From the NCBI GenBank assembly GCA_004102805.1, contig SCEG01000020.1, forward strand, positions 1 through 51,631: a DNA stretch of 51,631 nt. Direction: 5' to 3'. This DNA comes from Muribaculaceae bacterium Isolate-002 (NCI). GTDB lineage: Bacteria > Bacteroidota > Bacteroidia > Bacteroidales > Muribaculaceae. Positions 40,869 through 48,890 of this stretch are shown here, piece by piece. A model generated the notes under the pieces. The model searched no databases and was not told the origin of the DNA. It saw nothing but the letters and a program-made list of their open reading frames with translations. The first letter of the stretch is position 1. Every line of letters begins with the position of its first letter. The position numbers were made by a program, and so were the translations under genes.

Positions 40869-41818
40869 AGTGACTCAAGTATGCGTTTGAGCACAACTTC
40901 GGCCGATATCTCGCGGTTTGCGGCCTCGGGGATTACAAGCGAACGCGGTGATTCGATGACATCGTCGCTCACAATCATGTTGCGCCTCACGGGCAGACAG
41001 TGCATGAAATAAGCGTTGTCGGTGAGCGCCATCTTGTCGGCGGTCACGGTCCATGATCTGTCGGTCGACAGCACCTTGCCGTAATTGGGGTCGTCGTAGG
41101 CGCTCCAGTTTTTGGCATAGACGAAATCGGCGCCGCGGAGAGCTTCGTCCTGATTGTGATATACCTTGGTGTCGCCGACAAACTCAGGGGCAAGGTCGTA
41201 GCCTTCAGGGTTGGCAATCACGAAGTCGACATCAGCCTCACGCATCCATTCGGCAAACGAGTTGGGCACAGCCTGCGGAAGCGCCTTGGGGTGAGGCGCC
41301 CATGTGAGCACTACCTTCGGACGCTCTTTCGTCTTGTACTCCTCGATAGTGATAAGGTCGGCAAACGACTGGAGCGGATGACGTGTGGCGGCTTCCATAG
41401 AGAACACCGGACGTCCGGAATATTTTATAAACTGATTTAATATCAATTCGTTATAATCATCAGCCTTTGATTCAAAACGGGCAAACGAACGCACTCCGAT
41501 CACATCGCAGTAACAGCCCATCACGGGAATTGCCTCAAGAAGGTGCTCAGGTTTGTCGCCGTCCATGATCACACCGCGTTCGGTCTCGAGCTTCCACGCT
41601 CCCTGATTCACATCGAGCACAATGGTGTTCATGCCCAGGTTCATGGCTGCTTTCTGTGTCGACAGACGTGTACGGAGCGAGGAGTTGAAGAATATCATCA
41701 TCAGAGTCTTGTTGCGTCCGAAATGTTGCCAGGCGAAACGGTCGGCCTTCACTTCAAGAGCCTCCTTCACCGCACCTTTAAGATCACCGATATCGGCGAC
41801 TGTTGTGAAATTACGCAT
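40865..41818 (-). CDS. argF': N-succinylornithine carbamoyltransferase
   Basis: This 317-residue transcarbamylase carries carbamoyl phosphate to N-succinylornithine in the Bacteroidales arginine pathway. Key segments include FFNSSLRTRLSTQKAA (carbamoyl phosphate site), GRPVFSMEAATRHPLQSFADL, and FMHCLPVRRNMIVSDDVIESP. The residue that separates the succinyl form from the acetyl form, Pro90 in Bacteroides fragilis (GDKPEHLLEA), is present at exactly position 90; acetylornithine enzymes have Glu there. It leads the argF'-proC-proB-proA operon and has a good promoter upstream. A plain ornithine enzyme is unlikely from its sequence. Confidence 0.93.
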   Translation of the reverse strand: MRNFTTVADIGDLKGAVKEALEVKADRFAWQHFGRNKTLMMIFFNSSLRTRLSTQKAAMNLGMNTIVLDVNQGAWKLETERGVIMDGDKPEHLLEAIPVMGCYCDVIGVRSFARFESKADDYNELILNQFIKYSGRPVFSMEAATRHPLQSFADLITIEEYKTKERPKVVLTWAPHPKALPQAVPNSFAEWMREADVDFVIANPEGYDLAPEFVGDTKVYHNQDEALRGADFVYAKNWSAYDDPNYGKVLSTDRSWTVTADKMALTDNAYFMHCLPVRRNMIVSDDVIESPRSLVIPEAANREISAEVVLKRILESL

Positions 41819-41859
41819 AGTATTTCTGTTTTTTACTTACAAATTGACTGTCAGAATTG

Positions 41860-41892
41860 CAAATATAGTAAATTTTTGCCAATCCCTACAAT
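41860..41892 (-). promoter_or_regulatory. promoter of the argF'-pro operon
   Basis: A minus-strand -7 box TATATTTG (41860-41867) and a near-consensus -33 ATTG (41889-41892) are separated by 21 bp. The predicted leader is about 35 nt. No regulator site was identified. Confidence 0.6.
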
Positions 41893-41940
41893 ATTATAAA
41901 CCGGCTTTGCCTTAAAAAGATTTACAGCGGCCTCTTCGGA

Positions 41941-43029
41941 TTACTTTTTGTTGAAGTAATAGTCGAGGATGTCGCGTGCCGCGATGAATGAGCTCTGCCG
42001 GTTGGAGAGCACAAGCTGCTCGCGGTCGGCAAGCATTGCCGCAATGTCGGGGTCGTTGTAGAAGTTGGAACGCAGACGGCTGTCGATTGTCTCATACATC
42101 CAGTAGCGGGCCTGCTGCCTGCGTTTGCGCTCGAAATAACCGTTCTCTTTGACAAATGCGAAGTAGCGGTCAATCATATCCCACACTTCGGCTATGCCGA
42201 GTTCGTAATACCCCGAATATGTCAGCACCTCGGGCGACCAGCCGGATTCTGTCGGCGGAAAGAGATGCAACGCCGACTTGAACTGAGCCTGAGCCAGCTG
42301 AGCCGGACCGATGTTGTCGCCATCGGCTTTGTTGATGACGATGCCGTCGGCCATCTCCATGATGCCGCGCTTTATGCCCTGCAGCTCATCGCCTGTGCCG
42401 GCAAGTTGTATAAGCAGGAAGAAGTCGACCATCGAATGAACGGCAGTCTCGCTCTGCCCCACGCCGACTGTTTCAACGAATATGTTGTTGTAGCCGGCGG
42501 CCTCACACAGCACGATAGTCTCGCGCGTCTTGCGGGCGACACCGCCGAGCGACCCGGCCGACGGGGAGGGACGTATGAATGCACCGGGATGTTGCGACAG
42601 TTTCTCCATGCGGGTTTTGTCGCCGAGGATAGAGCCGCGTGTGCGCTCGCTCGAAGGGTCGATGGCAAGCACTGCCAGCTTGCCGCCGTCGCGCAGCACA
42701 TGAAGCCCGAACACATCGATAGAGGTGCTTTTGCCGGCTCCGGGCACACCGGTGATGCCTATGCGGCGTGAATTGCCCGAATGCGGCAGACATTTCTCTA
42801 TGACTTCCTGCGCCAGGGCATAATGGTCAGGCTGTATGCTCTCCACAAGAGTGACCGCTCTTGACAGCATGGTGACATCGCCCTTGACAATGCCGTCGAC
42901 CATCTCGGCGACGGTAGGGAGCGGTTTACGGCGATGACGTTTGAGATAGGGATTGACCGACGGAGGCTGAGCCACGCCGGAGTTGACGGTCAGACCAATA
43001 TATTTTTCGTCGTTTTCAGGATGGTCCAT
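41941..43029 (-). CDS. meaB: methylmalonyl-CoA mutase-associated GTPase MeaB
   Basis: This 362-residue G3E-type GTPase protects and loads methylmalonyl-CoA mutase with its B12 cofactor. Walker A is GVPGAGKST (94-102), followed by DPSSERTRGSILGDKTRM, RPSPSAGSLGGVARKTRE, the VETVGVGQSE switch, and NKADGDN as the guanine-specificity motif. A longer N-terminal extension and the C-terminal dimerisation arm (FERKRRQQARYWMYE) are present. The mutase genes are not in this window. It lies 37 bp after the DUF1573 gene and is probably cotranscribed with it. Confidence 0.96.
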   Translation of the reverse strand: MDHPENDEKYIGLTVNSGVAQPPSVNPYLKRHRRKPLPTVAEMVDGIVKGDVTMLSRAVTLVESIQPDHYALAQEVIEKCLPHSGNSRRIGITGVPGAGKSTSIDVFGLHVLRDGGKLAVLAIDPSSERTRGSILGDKTRMEKLSQHPGAFIRPSPSAGSLGGVARKTRETIVLCEAAGYNNIFVETVGVGQSETAVHSMVDFFLLIQLAGTGDELQGIKRGIMEMADGIVINKADGDNIGPAQLAQAQFKSALHLFPPTESGWSPEVLTYSGYYELGIAEVWDMIDRYFAFVKENGYFERKRRQQARYWMYETIDSRLRSNFYNDPDIAAMLADREQLVLSNRQSSFIAARDILDYYFNKK

Positions 43030-43066
43030 ATACAGGTATTTTTTGGAGGTTAAAAGTCAATTCGGT

Positions 43067-44143
43067 TCAGAAACCTTGCGGAAGCCCTACGGCACGCACT
43101 GTCAGAGAGGGGTTGTCGGGGTCATTGGAAATAACGGATATCCGGCCGTTGAGAATACCGGAGTCAAGAGCTTCGGGGGTGACAGTAACCGTGACTGTGG
43201 CCTGTTTCCCTTTTTTGATTTTATCTTTGTCGACCGACAGGGAGATGCCCTTGTCGGCGGTATAGACACGTCGCAGTTGCAACGTGTTTTTCCCCTTGTT
43301 GGTTATCGTGAATCGCGCTGTGACGGGAGCTGACGGGTCGAATGAGCCGAAATCAAGGCGGTCGGTGCTGACGGATATTACAGGAGCCTTTGCACGGTCG
43401 TCGGCCGACATGCGCGAGAAATCCTCGTTGACGATGCCCACGATGTCGATTTTCACCGGCTCGGCTCCGGCTCCGGATGCAATGCAGATGCTGTCGGAGA
43501 CAAGACCGTAGAGCGGACACCGGTAGCCAGAGAACATCAGATTGTAGACTGCCTGCTGCCCTGGGGCGATATGGTTTTCTTCAGGAGCGACGCTAAGATA
43601 TGACGGCAGATTGCTCCACACGGGCACTATAGTGTCGCGCGAGGCGTTGTAGACTTCGAGGAAATCGCTCTTGGCTCCACTCTTTTTGACCTCGCCAAAC
43701 GGGATTACAGAAGAGTGGATCCGCATGACACCGGCATCGACAGGATAGCGAGTCTGCAGAGTCTTTGTCGTGCCAATCACTACGCCGTGTACGCGCAGTG
43801 ATGCGCGCGGAATATCGTCGGAGAAGTTGACAGAGACTTTTTTCTCAAACTTTCCGGGACGTCCGGTCGGATCATACTGCACGGCTATGACGGCCGTGTC
43901 GCCCGGCGCGATTTCATCGCGGGGAACCTGCGCGGTGGTACAACCGCATGAGGTGTGTACGCCGGTCACACTGACCGGTGCGTCACCCGTATTGACGAAG
44001 CGAAACTCGCCGCGAGCCACACCGTCGGCTTCGGCTATGGCTCCGAAATCGAAGTCGGGATTAATCCATTGAATGCGCGGTGCGGCTGTAGCCGCGGCCG
44101 CAACAGCGAGAAACACGCCTGATATTGTCGTTCTGAATTTCAT
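43067..44143 (-). CDS. DUF1573 repeat protein, exported
   Basis: This 358-residue protein has a signal peptide (about 1-20, ending ATAAP). A first DUF1573 domain spans about 25-125 (FDFGAIAEADGVARGEFRFVNTGDAPVSV, then HTSCGCTT) and a further Ig-like/ASPM-type beta domain occupies the C-terminal half (LDFGSFDPSAPVTARFTITN). The CGC motif is the best marker of the family. The function of DUF1573 proteins is not known; they are abundant exported proteins in Bacteroidetes. It stands between a shorter DUF1573 gene and meaB in the same orientation. Confidence 0.85.
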   Translation of the reverse strand: MKFRTTISGVFLAVAAAATAAPRIQWINPDFDFGAIAEADGVARGEFRFVNTGDAPVSVTGVHTSCGCTTAQVPRDEIAPGDTAVIAVQYDPTGRPGKFEKKVSVNFSDDIPRASLRVHGVVIGTTKTLQTRYPVDAGVMRIHSSVIPFGEVKKSGAKSDFLEVYNASRDTIVPVWSNLPSYLSVAPEENHIAPGQQAVYNLMFSGYRCPLYGLVSDSICIASGAGAEPVKIDIVGIVNEDFSRMSADDRAKAPVISVSTDRLDFGSFDPSAPVTARFTITNKGKNTLQLRRVYTADKGISLSVDKDKIKKGKQATVTVTVTPEALDSGILNGRISVISNDPDNPSLTVRAVGLPQGF

Positions 44144-44175
44144 GTCGTAACTACTTTTTGAGACACACTCTCAGG

Positions 44176-44571
44176 TCAGCGGCGATAAGGGAGCACTACG
44201 CCGGAAATCTTGAGTTTGGTGGTGCGGTGTTTCTTGTCGTTGGTCTTTACCTTCACCTCTTTTACGAACTCACCGGGACGTCCCTGCGGATTGTAGGTGA
44301 CCTTTATCTCGCCCTTCTTGCCCGGAGCTATCGGTTTTTGCGGGAATGACGGACGTGTGCAGCCGCATTGCGCCGTGGCCGAGATTATGACCAGAGGCGC
44401 CTCTCCTTCGTTGACAAAAGAGAATGTGCATGTGACGGGGCCGGCCTCCTCGGCTATAGTGCCGAAATCGTGAGAAGTCTCCTCGAAACTGACTGACGGA
44501 GTCTTGTCGTGAGCAGATACGGAAACGACAGCCATGACAAGCATTGTAAAGAATATCGCAAGTTTCTTCAT
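44176..44571 (-). CDS. single-domain DUF1573 protein, exported
   Basis: This 131-residue protein has a signal peptide (1-20, ending VSVSA) and one DUF1573 domain (SHDFGTIAEEAGPVTCTFSF, ATAQCGCTRPSFPQKPIAPG, GRPGEFVKEVKV). It lies 32 bp upstream of the larger DUF1573 gene, probably in one transcription unit with it and meaB. The two share the CGCT motif but only low similarity elsewhere. Its function is unknown. Confidence 0.85.
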   Translation of the reverse strand: MKKLAIFFTMLVMAVVSVSAHDKTPSVSFEETSHDFGTIAEEAGPVTCTFSFVNEGEAPLVIISATAQCGCTRPSFPQKPIAPGKKGEIKVTYNPQGRPGEFVKEVKVKTNDKKHRTTKLKISGVVLPYRR

Positions 44572-44627
44572 TGTCTGTTATTTTAATATTACAAATGGCG
44601 CTTCGGGCGTCTTTTTCATGATGCAAA

Positions 44628-45662
44628 TCAGTAAGCCGGCTCCGGCTGCGACGATTTGCCTGCGAGCATGCCGCAGGCAGCCATTATGTCTTCGCCGCGT
44701 GAGGCGCGTATGGTCGCGGTAATGCCGTGGTCGTTGAGACAGTCGCGGAAACACTCCATAGCTGCGGTTGTCGACGGCAGCAGACTGCTTCCGGGAATGG
44801 CATGGAAGCGGATGAGATTTACGCGGCAGTCAAGGCGTCCGATCAGCCGCACAAGCGCTTCGGCATAGCGGAGCGAGTCATTGACATCGCGCCACATGAT
44901 ATATTCAAACGACAGACGTCGCTGATGGCTGAAATCATAGTTTGAAAGCAGGGATATCACGTCGCGCAACGGATAGGCCTTTTCGACCGGCATAATGTCG
45001 GCACGTTCGGCCGGGAAGGGATTGTGCAGCGAGATAGCGATGTGCACCTTTGTGGTGTCAAGCAACGTGCGCAGTTCCTTGAGTTTTCCGATTGAACTCA
45101 CCGTGATGCGCTTCGGACTCCATCCCAGCCCCCATTGTGCCGTCAGAATTTCTATTGCATTGAGCACGGGCTGGAGATTGTCGAGAGGCTCTCCCATGCC
45201 CATGAACACGATGTTTGTCAGCGAACGCGACTGCGGGATCGATAGCACCTGGTTGATGATGGCGTTGGCCGTCAGATTGCCGTTGAAGCCATGGCGTCCG
45301 GTCATGCAGAAACGGCAGTTCATCTTGCAGCCTGCCTGCGACGACACGCACAGTGTGGCACGCTCGCCGTCGGGAATATACACTGCCTCAATGTCACGGC
45401 CGCCGACTCCTTCAAAAAGATATTTGACCGTGCCGTCGGCCGAGACCGCGGCATCCTTTGGTTCAGCAAGCCCGATGCAATATTCATCACTCAGACGCTG
45501 GCGCGCCTCTTTGGGGAGGTCGGTCATCATGGATATTGATTTCGCTCGCTTGACATAAAGCCATGATGCAATCTGCTTCGCGGCGAACGGACGCAAGCCT
45601 ACACTGTCGGTAATGTCACGGAGTTGCTCGAGAGTAAGACCTATCAGCGGTTTCTTTAACAT
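44628..45662 (-). CDS. rlmN: 23S rRNA (A2503-C2)/tRNA methyltransferase RlmN
   Basis: This 344-residue radical SAM enzyme methylates C2 of A2503 in 23S rRNA, and A37 in some tRNAs. The iron-sulfur ligands are C112, C116 and C119 in CKMNCRFCMTG. The family landmarks FMGMGEPLDNLQPVLNA, VSSIGKL and the second-site cysteine near the C-terminus, C330 in AACGMLAGK, are all present, so the enzyme looks complete. The N-terminal domain (FAAKQIASWLYVK) is also typical. A -7 box TAATTTTG on the minus strand at 45687-45694 serves it, leaving a leader of about 18 nt. Confidence 0.97.
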   Translation of the reverse strand: MLKKPLIGLTLEQLRDITDSVGLRPFAAKQIASWLYVKRAKSISMMTDLPKEARQRLSDEYCIGLAEPKDAAVSADGTVKYLFEGVGGRDIEAVYIPDGERATLCVSSQAGCKMNCRFCMTGRHGFNGNLTANAIINQVLSIPQSRSLTNIVFMGMGEPLDNLQPVLNAIEILTAQWGLGWSPKRITVSSIGKLKELRTLLDTTKVHIAISLHNPFPAERADIMPVEKAYPLRDVISLLSNYDFSHQRRLSFEYIMWRDVNDSLRYAEALVRLIGRLDCRVNLIRFHAIPGSSLLPSTTAAMECFRDCLNDHGITATIRASRGEDIMAACGMLAGKSSQPEPAY

Positions 45663-45686
45663 ATATGTATTTCTTTGTCGATTTTA

Positions 45687-45694
45687 CAAAATTA
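45687..45694 (-). promoter_or_regulatory. -7 promoter box of rlmN
   Basis: TAATTTTG on the minus strand matches the consensus. No exact TTTG lies about 20 bp upstream, so the -33 box is weak. Confidence 0.45.
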
Positions 45695-45974
45695 CATAAT
45701 TATGACAGATAAGCCGAAAAATGGTTTAACAATAAACGTTAAATTTAAACAAGCCCCCAATAGCGGCTCTGAAGTATTGATATCGGCCGGAAGGGCATCC
45801 CGATGCCGAAACACATCGCTGAGAATCGATTTTTAATGTACGGATTGCCGCGAAAAAATGAATTTTTGAGCCTCGGAGTTAATAAACGTTAATAGAAAAC
45901 AGTGAACTATTTGAGTCTCAACGCAGTTATATATTTCACAACAATTCCGTAAGAATTAATCTAAAAAATGAATT

Positions 45975-46382
45975 ATGAAACGTTTCAGCTACATCTTCAC
46001 ATTTGTCATGATTTTATTGCTCTGCGGCTGCAAAGAGGATGAACCTGTATTGATCATACACCCGCAATCGGGAACATACAGCATCGGCGGAGACAAGAAT
46101 CTTGTCGTCACTCTCGACGGTGTGAGAATTACAGAAAAAGACGGAGAGGTGGTTTTCGAGACACCCGACAATAAAATCGGAAAATTTGAAATCAACAATA
46201 TAATACCCGGCTACGGCACAGTCACCGTCGCAGGAATAGAATTGAGCGAGACAGCCGACGGAAAAGGGATAGCATTCAGCGGAGAGGCCGCCATATCCGA
46301 AACGGAGAAAATAATATTCTCCGGCACCTTGATCGGCTTCGTGCTCACAATAGATATCGAGACCGTCCCAATCTCAACCTGA
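45975..46382 (+). CDS. small lipoprotein of unknown function
   Basis: This 135-residue protein has a lipoprotein signal peptide (MKRFSYIFTFVMILLLCGC, lipidated Cys19) and a beta-rich body (GTYSIGGDKNLVVTLDGVRITE, FSGEAAISETEKIIFSGTLIG) of calycin-like pattern, which is only an impression. It is isolated between two convergent or divergent housekeeping genes. The 312 bp upstream region is AT-rich with two copies of AATAAACGTTAA (45731-45742 and 45881-45892). Function unknown. Confidence 0.7.
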   Translation: MKRFSYIFTFVMILLLCGCKEDEPVLIIHPQSGTYSIGGDKNLVVTLDGVRITEKDGEVVFETPDNKIGKFEINNIIPGYGTVTVAGIELSETADGKGIAFSGEAAISETEKIIFSGTLIGFVLTIDIETVPIST

Positions 46383-46391
46383 ACAATCTCG

Positions 46392-48212
46392 TCATGCCTG
46401 CGCCTCGCGGTCGACGAAAAACTGACGTATCACACGGGCCTTTGCCTTACCCACCACTTCGGCAAGAGCATCTTCGGTAGCTTCCGAAATTTTCTTTACG
46501 CTGCGGAAATGCTTCATCAACGTCGTGCGCGTGGCCTCCCCCACTCCGGGTATTGAGTCGAGCACACTTACCGTCTGCGACTTCGAGCGGCGGTTGCGGT
46601 GATGCGTGATGCCGAAGCGGTGAGCCTCGTCACGAAGATGCTGCACTACCCGCAGCGACTCGGAGTTCTTGTCGATATACAGGGGCACGGAGTCGCCCGG
46701 AAAATAAATTTCCTCAAGCCTCTTGGCGATGCCGACCACCGCAATCACCCCCCTCAGCCCGATCTCCTCCAGAGCCTCAACAGCCGACGAAAGCTGGCCT
46801 TTGCCACCGTCGACCACTATGAGCTGAGGCAACGGCTCGCCCTCGTTCATCAGGCGAGTGTAGCGGCGCGTCAGCACCTCTTTCATCGTAGCGAAATCGT
46901 CAGGACCTTCGACAGTTTTTATATTGAAATGACGGTAATCTCTTTTTGACGGCTTGCCGTTTTTAAACACCACACACGAGGCGACTGGATTTGTGCCCTG
47001 TATGTTGGAGTTATCAAAACATTCGATGTGCCGTGGCAGCTCCTTAAGGCGGAAATCAGCCTTCATTCGCTCGAGCAGACGCTCGGTGCGCTGCTCCGGA
47101 TCGACCTTTTCGAGATGCTTCAGATAATCAATTTTGGCCTGGCGCGCATTGCGGACTGATACATCAAGCAGCTTCGCACGGTCGCCGCGCTGGGGTATAG
47201 TGAATGTAACGCCGTCAAACTCCACATCGGGTATTTCAGGCACTACCACCTCGTCATATACCGCGCCGAAACGCCGGCTGACCTCATTGAGAGCGTAAGC
47301 CAGAATTTCAGGAACGGTCTCTTCAAGGCGCCGCGTATAGCGAAGAGTGACACTTCTGACCACTGCCCCACGCCGCAGATGCATATAGTTGACATAGACG
47401 CACCGGTCATCGTCGTCGACACCGAACACATCGATATCATCGAGCACCTGCGATATAATGACGCTTTTGGCACGATAACGCTCGACAAGCTGATACTGCT
47501 CCTTGAGCTGTTGCGCCTCTTCGAATTTCAACTCCTCGGCACGCGCATTCATCTCGCTTTTCAGGTAATCCATCAGCTCGCGTGTCTCGCCGTTGAGTAT
47601 CTGTTTCACGCTTTCGATATATCGCGCATATTCTTGCTCCGACACCATACCTTTGCAGCATCCCTGACACCTTTTCAGATGGTATTCGAGGCAGAGACGC
47701 CCCTTGCCGCGGGCGATATATTCCGGTGTTATCTGATGCCGGCATGTGCGCAGCGGATAGAGCTGTCCTATTAGCGAAAGCACAGCCTTTGCAGCCCCCG
47801 CTTCGGTGTAGGGGCCATAATATTTCGAGCCGTCCTTGATGCGGTGTCGTGTAAGAAACACCCGTGGATAGTGCTCTTTTGTCACGCATATCCAGGGATA
47901 GGATTTATCATCTTTGAGCAGCACATTATAGCGTGGCTTGTATTCCTTAATCATGGAGTTTTCCAGATTAAGCGCGTCTTGCTCGGTCGGCACCACGATA
48001 TACGACATATCGGCGATTGCACGGACAAGGAGATTTGTGCGCACGGAGTCGTGCGTGCGGTTGAAATATGACGACACGCGCCGTTTGAGATTTTTTGCCT
48101 TGCCTACATATATGACCGTACCCTCGGCGTCATAATAAGTATATACGCCGGGAGTGGATGGAAGTATCGAGATTTTCTCTTTCAGAGCTTCGCTTTTGTC
48201 GTGCTTTGCCAT
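46392..48212 (-). CDS. uvrC: excinuclease ABC subunit C
   Basis: This 606-residue nuclease makes both incisions around DNA damage in nucleotide excision repair. It starts with the GIY-YIG domain (LPSTPGVYTYYDAEGTVIYVGKAKNLKRRV, about residues 15-95), then a UVR motif (about 200-240), the RNase H-like endonuclease domain (IECFDNSNIQGTNPVASCVVF, IVVDGGKGQL) and a C-terminal helix-hairpin-helix (SVLDSIPGVGEATRTTLMKHFRSVKKI). The full length is usual. It follows apt in the same orientation, with a hairpin between. Confidence 0.97.
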   Translation of the reverse strand: MAKHDKSEALKEKISILPSTPGVYTYYDAEGTVIYVGKAKNLKRRVSSYFNRTHDSVRTNLLVRAIADMSYIVVPTEQDALNLENSMIKEYKPRYNVLLKDDKSYPWICVTKEHYPRVFLTRHRIKDGSKYYGPYTEAGAAKAVLSLIGQLYPLRTCRHQITPEYIARGKGRLCLEYHLKRCQGCCKGMVSEQEYARYIESVKQILNGETRELMDYLKSEMNARAEELKFEEAQQLKEQYQLVERYRAKSVIISQVLDDIDVFGVDDDDRCVYVNYMHLRRGAVVRSVTLRYTRRLEETVPEILAYALNEVSRRFGAVYDEVVVPEIPDVEFDGVTFTIPQRGDRAKLLDVSVRNARQAKIDYLKHLEKVDPEQRTERLLERMKADFRLKELPRHIECFDNSNIQGTNPVASCVVFKNGKPSKRDYRHFNIKTVEGPDDFATMKEVLTRRYTRLMNEGEPLPQLIVVDGGKGQLSSAVEALEEIGLRGVIAVVGIAKRLEEIYFPGDSVPLYIDKNSESLRVVQHLRDEAHRFGITHHRNRRSKSQTVSVLDSIPGVGEATRTTLMKHFRSVKKISEATEDALAEVVGKAKARVIRQFFVDREAQA

Positions 48213-48237
48213 AACAATAATATCCTATACAAATGAG

Positions 48238-48284
48238 GGAGGGTGCCGCCGGCAACGCCTTGACGCGCCGTTGACACCCTCCCC
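48238..48284 (-). terminator. hairpin between apt and uvrC
   Basis: GGGAGGGTG (48238-48246) pairs with CACCCTCCC (48276-48284), with further partial pairing inside. It lies 12 bp after the apt stop on the minus strand, so it is probably the apt terminator. Confidence 0.55.
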
Positions 48285-48296
48285 GAGTTATATTTA

Positions 48297-48815
48297 TCAA
48301 TACTGAATGAGAGAGGTCACTTCGGCGTCGGCGGGAAGTTTCGCACGGCCGCCGAGCGCAGTCAGTTCGATGATGAAATTGACATAGACCTTCTTCGGGT
48401 TCATGCTTTTCACGAGGTCGTAGGCAGCGCGCATAGTGCCACCTGTGGCGAGAACATCGTCGTGGAGCACCACGATATCATCAGGCGTGATTGCATCGCG
48501 GTGTATCTCTATCACATCTTTGCCATACTCCTTGTCGTAGGAGGCCTGAAGCGTGTCGGCAGGAAGTTTGCCGGGCTTGCGCACGGGCACAAAGCCCGCA
48601 CCGATTTCAAAGGCGAGGATTGACCCGCCGATAAATCCGCGCGACTCAATGCCGACAACCTTTGTGACACCTTTGTCGCGGTAAAGCTGCGCAAGATCCC
48701 AGCCGATGATATGAAGAGCACGCGGGTCTTTAAACGCGGTGGTGAGGTCCTTGAAGAGGACACCTTTCTGAGGAAAATCCTGAACGTCGCGAATGTGTCG
48801 TTTGATGTATTCCAT
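48297..48815 (-). CDS. apt: adenine phosphoribosyltransferase
   Basis: This 172-residue enzyme salvages adenine to AMP with PRPP. The PRPP-binding motif is VVLHDDVLATGGT (115-127), preceded by the family features DFPQKGVLFKDLTTAF (13-28) and VVGIESRGFIGG (53-64). The length is normal. It lies between mnmG and uvrC on the same strand, with a parS-like site just upstream. Confidence 0.97.
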   Translation of the reverse strand: MEYIKRHIRDVQDFPQKGVLFKDLTTAFKDPRALHIIGWDLAQLYRDKGVTKVVGIESRGFIGGSILAFEIGAGFVPVRKPGKLPADTLQASYDKEYGKDVIEIHRDAITPDDIVVLHDDVLATGGTMRAAYDLVKSMNPKKVYVNFIIELTALGGRAKLPADAEVTSLIQY

Positions 48816-48866
48816 GATTCTTTTTTTAAGTTTATATTATTGTAAAAGTATTATTTAGCGCAAAAA

Positions 48867-48882
48867 TGTTTCACGTGAAACA
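48867..48882. promoter_or_regulatory. parS centromere-like site
   Basis: The 16 bp TGTTTCACGTGAAACA is a perfect match to the conserved parS consensus (TGTTNCACGTGAAACA) bound by chromosomal ParB, and it is part of a perfect 20 bp palindrome (48865-48884). It sits in the gap between mnmG and apt. ParB sites are usually grouped around the replication origin. Confidence 0.85.
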
Positions 48883-48890
48883 TTGATTTT

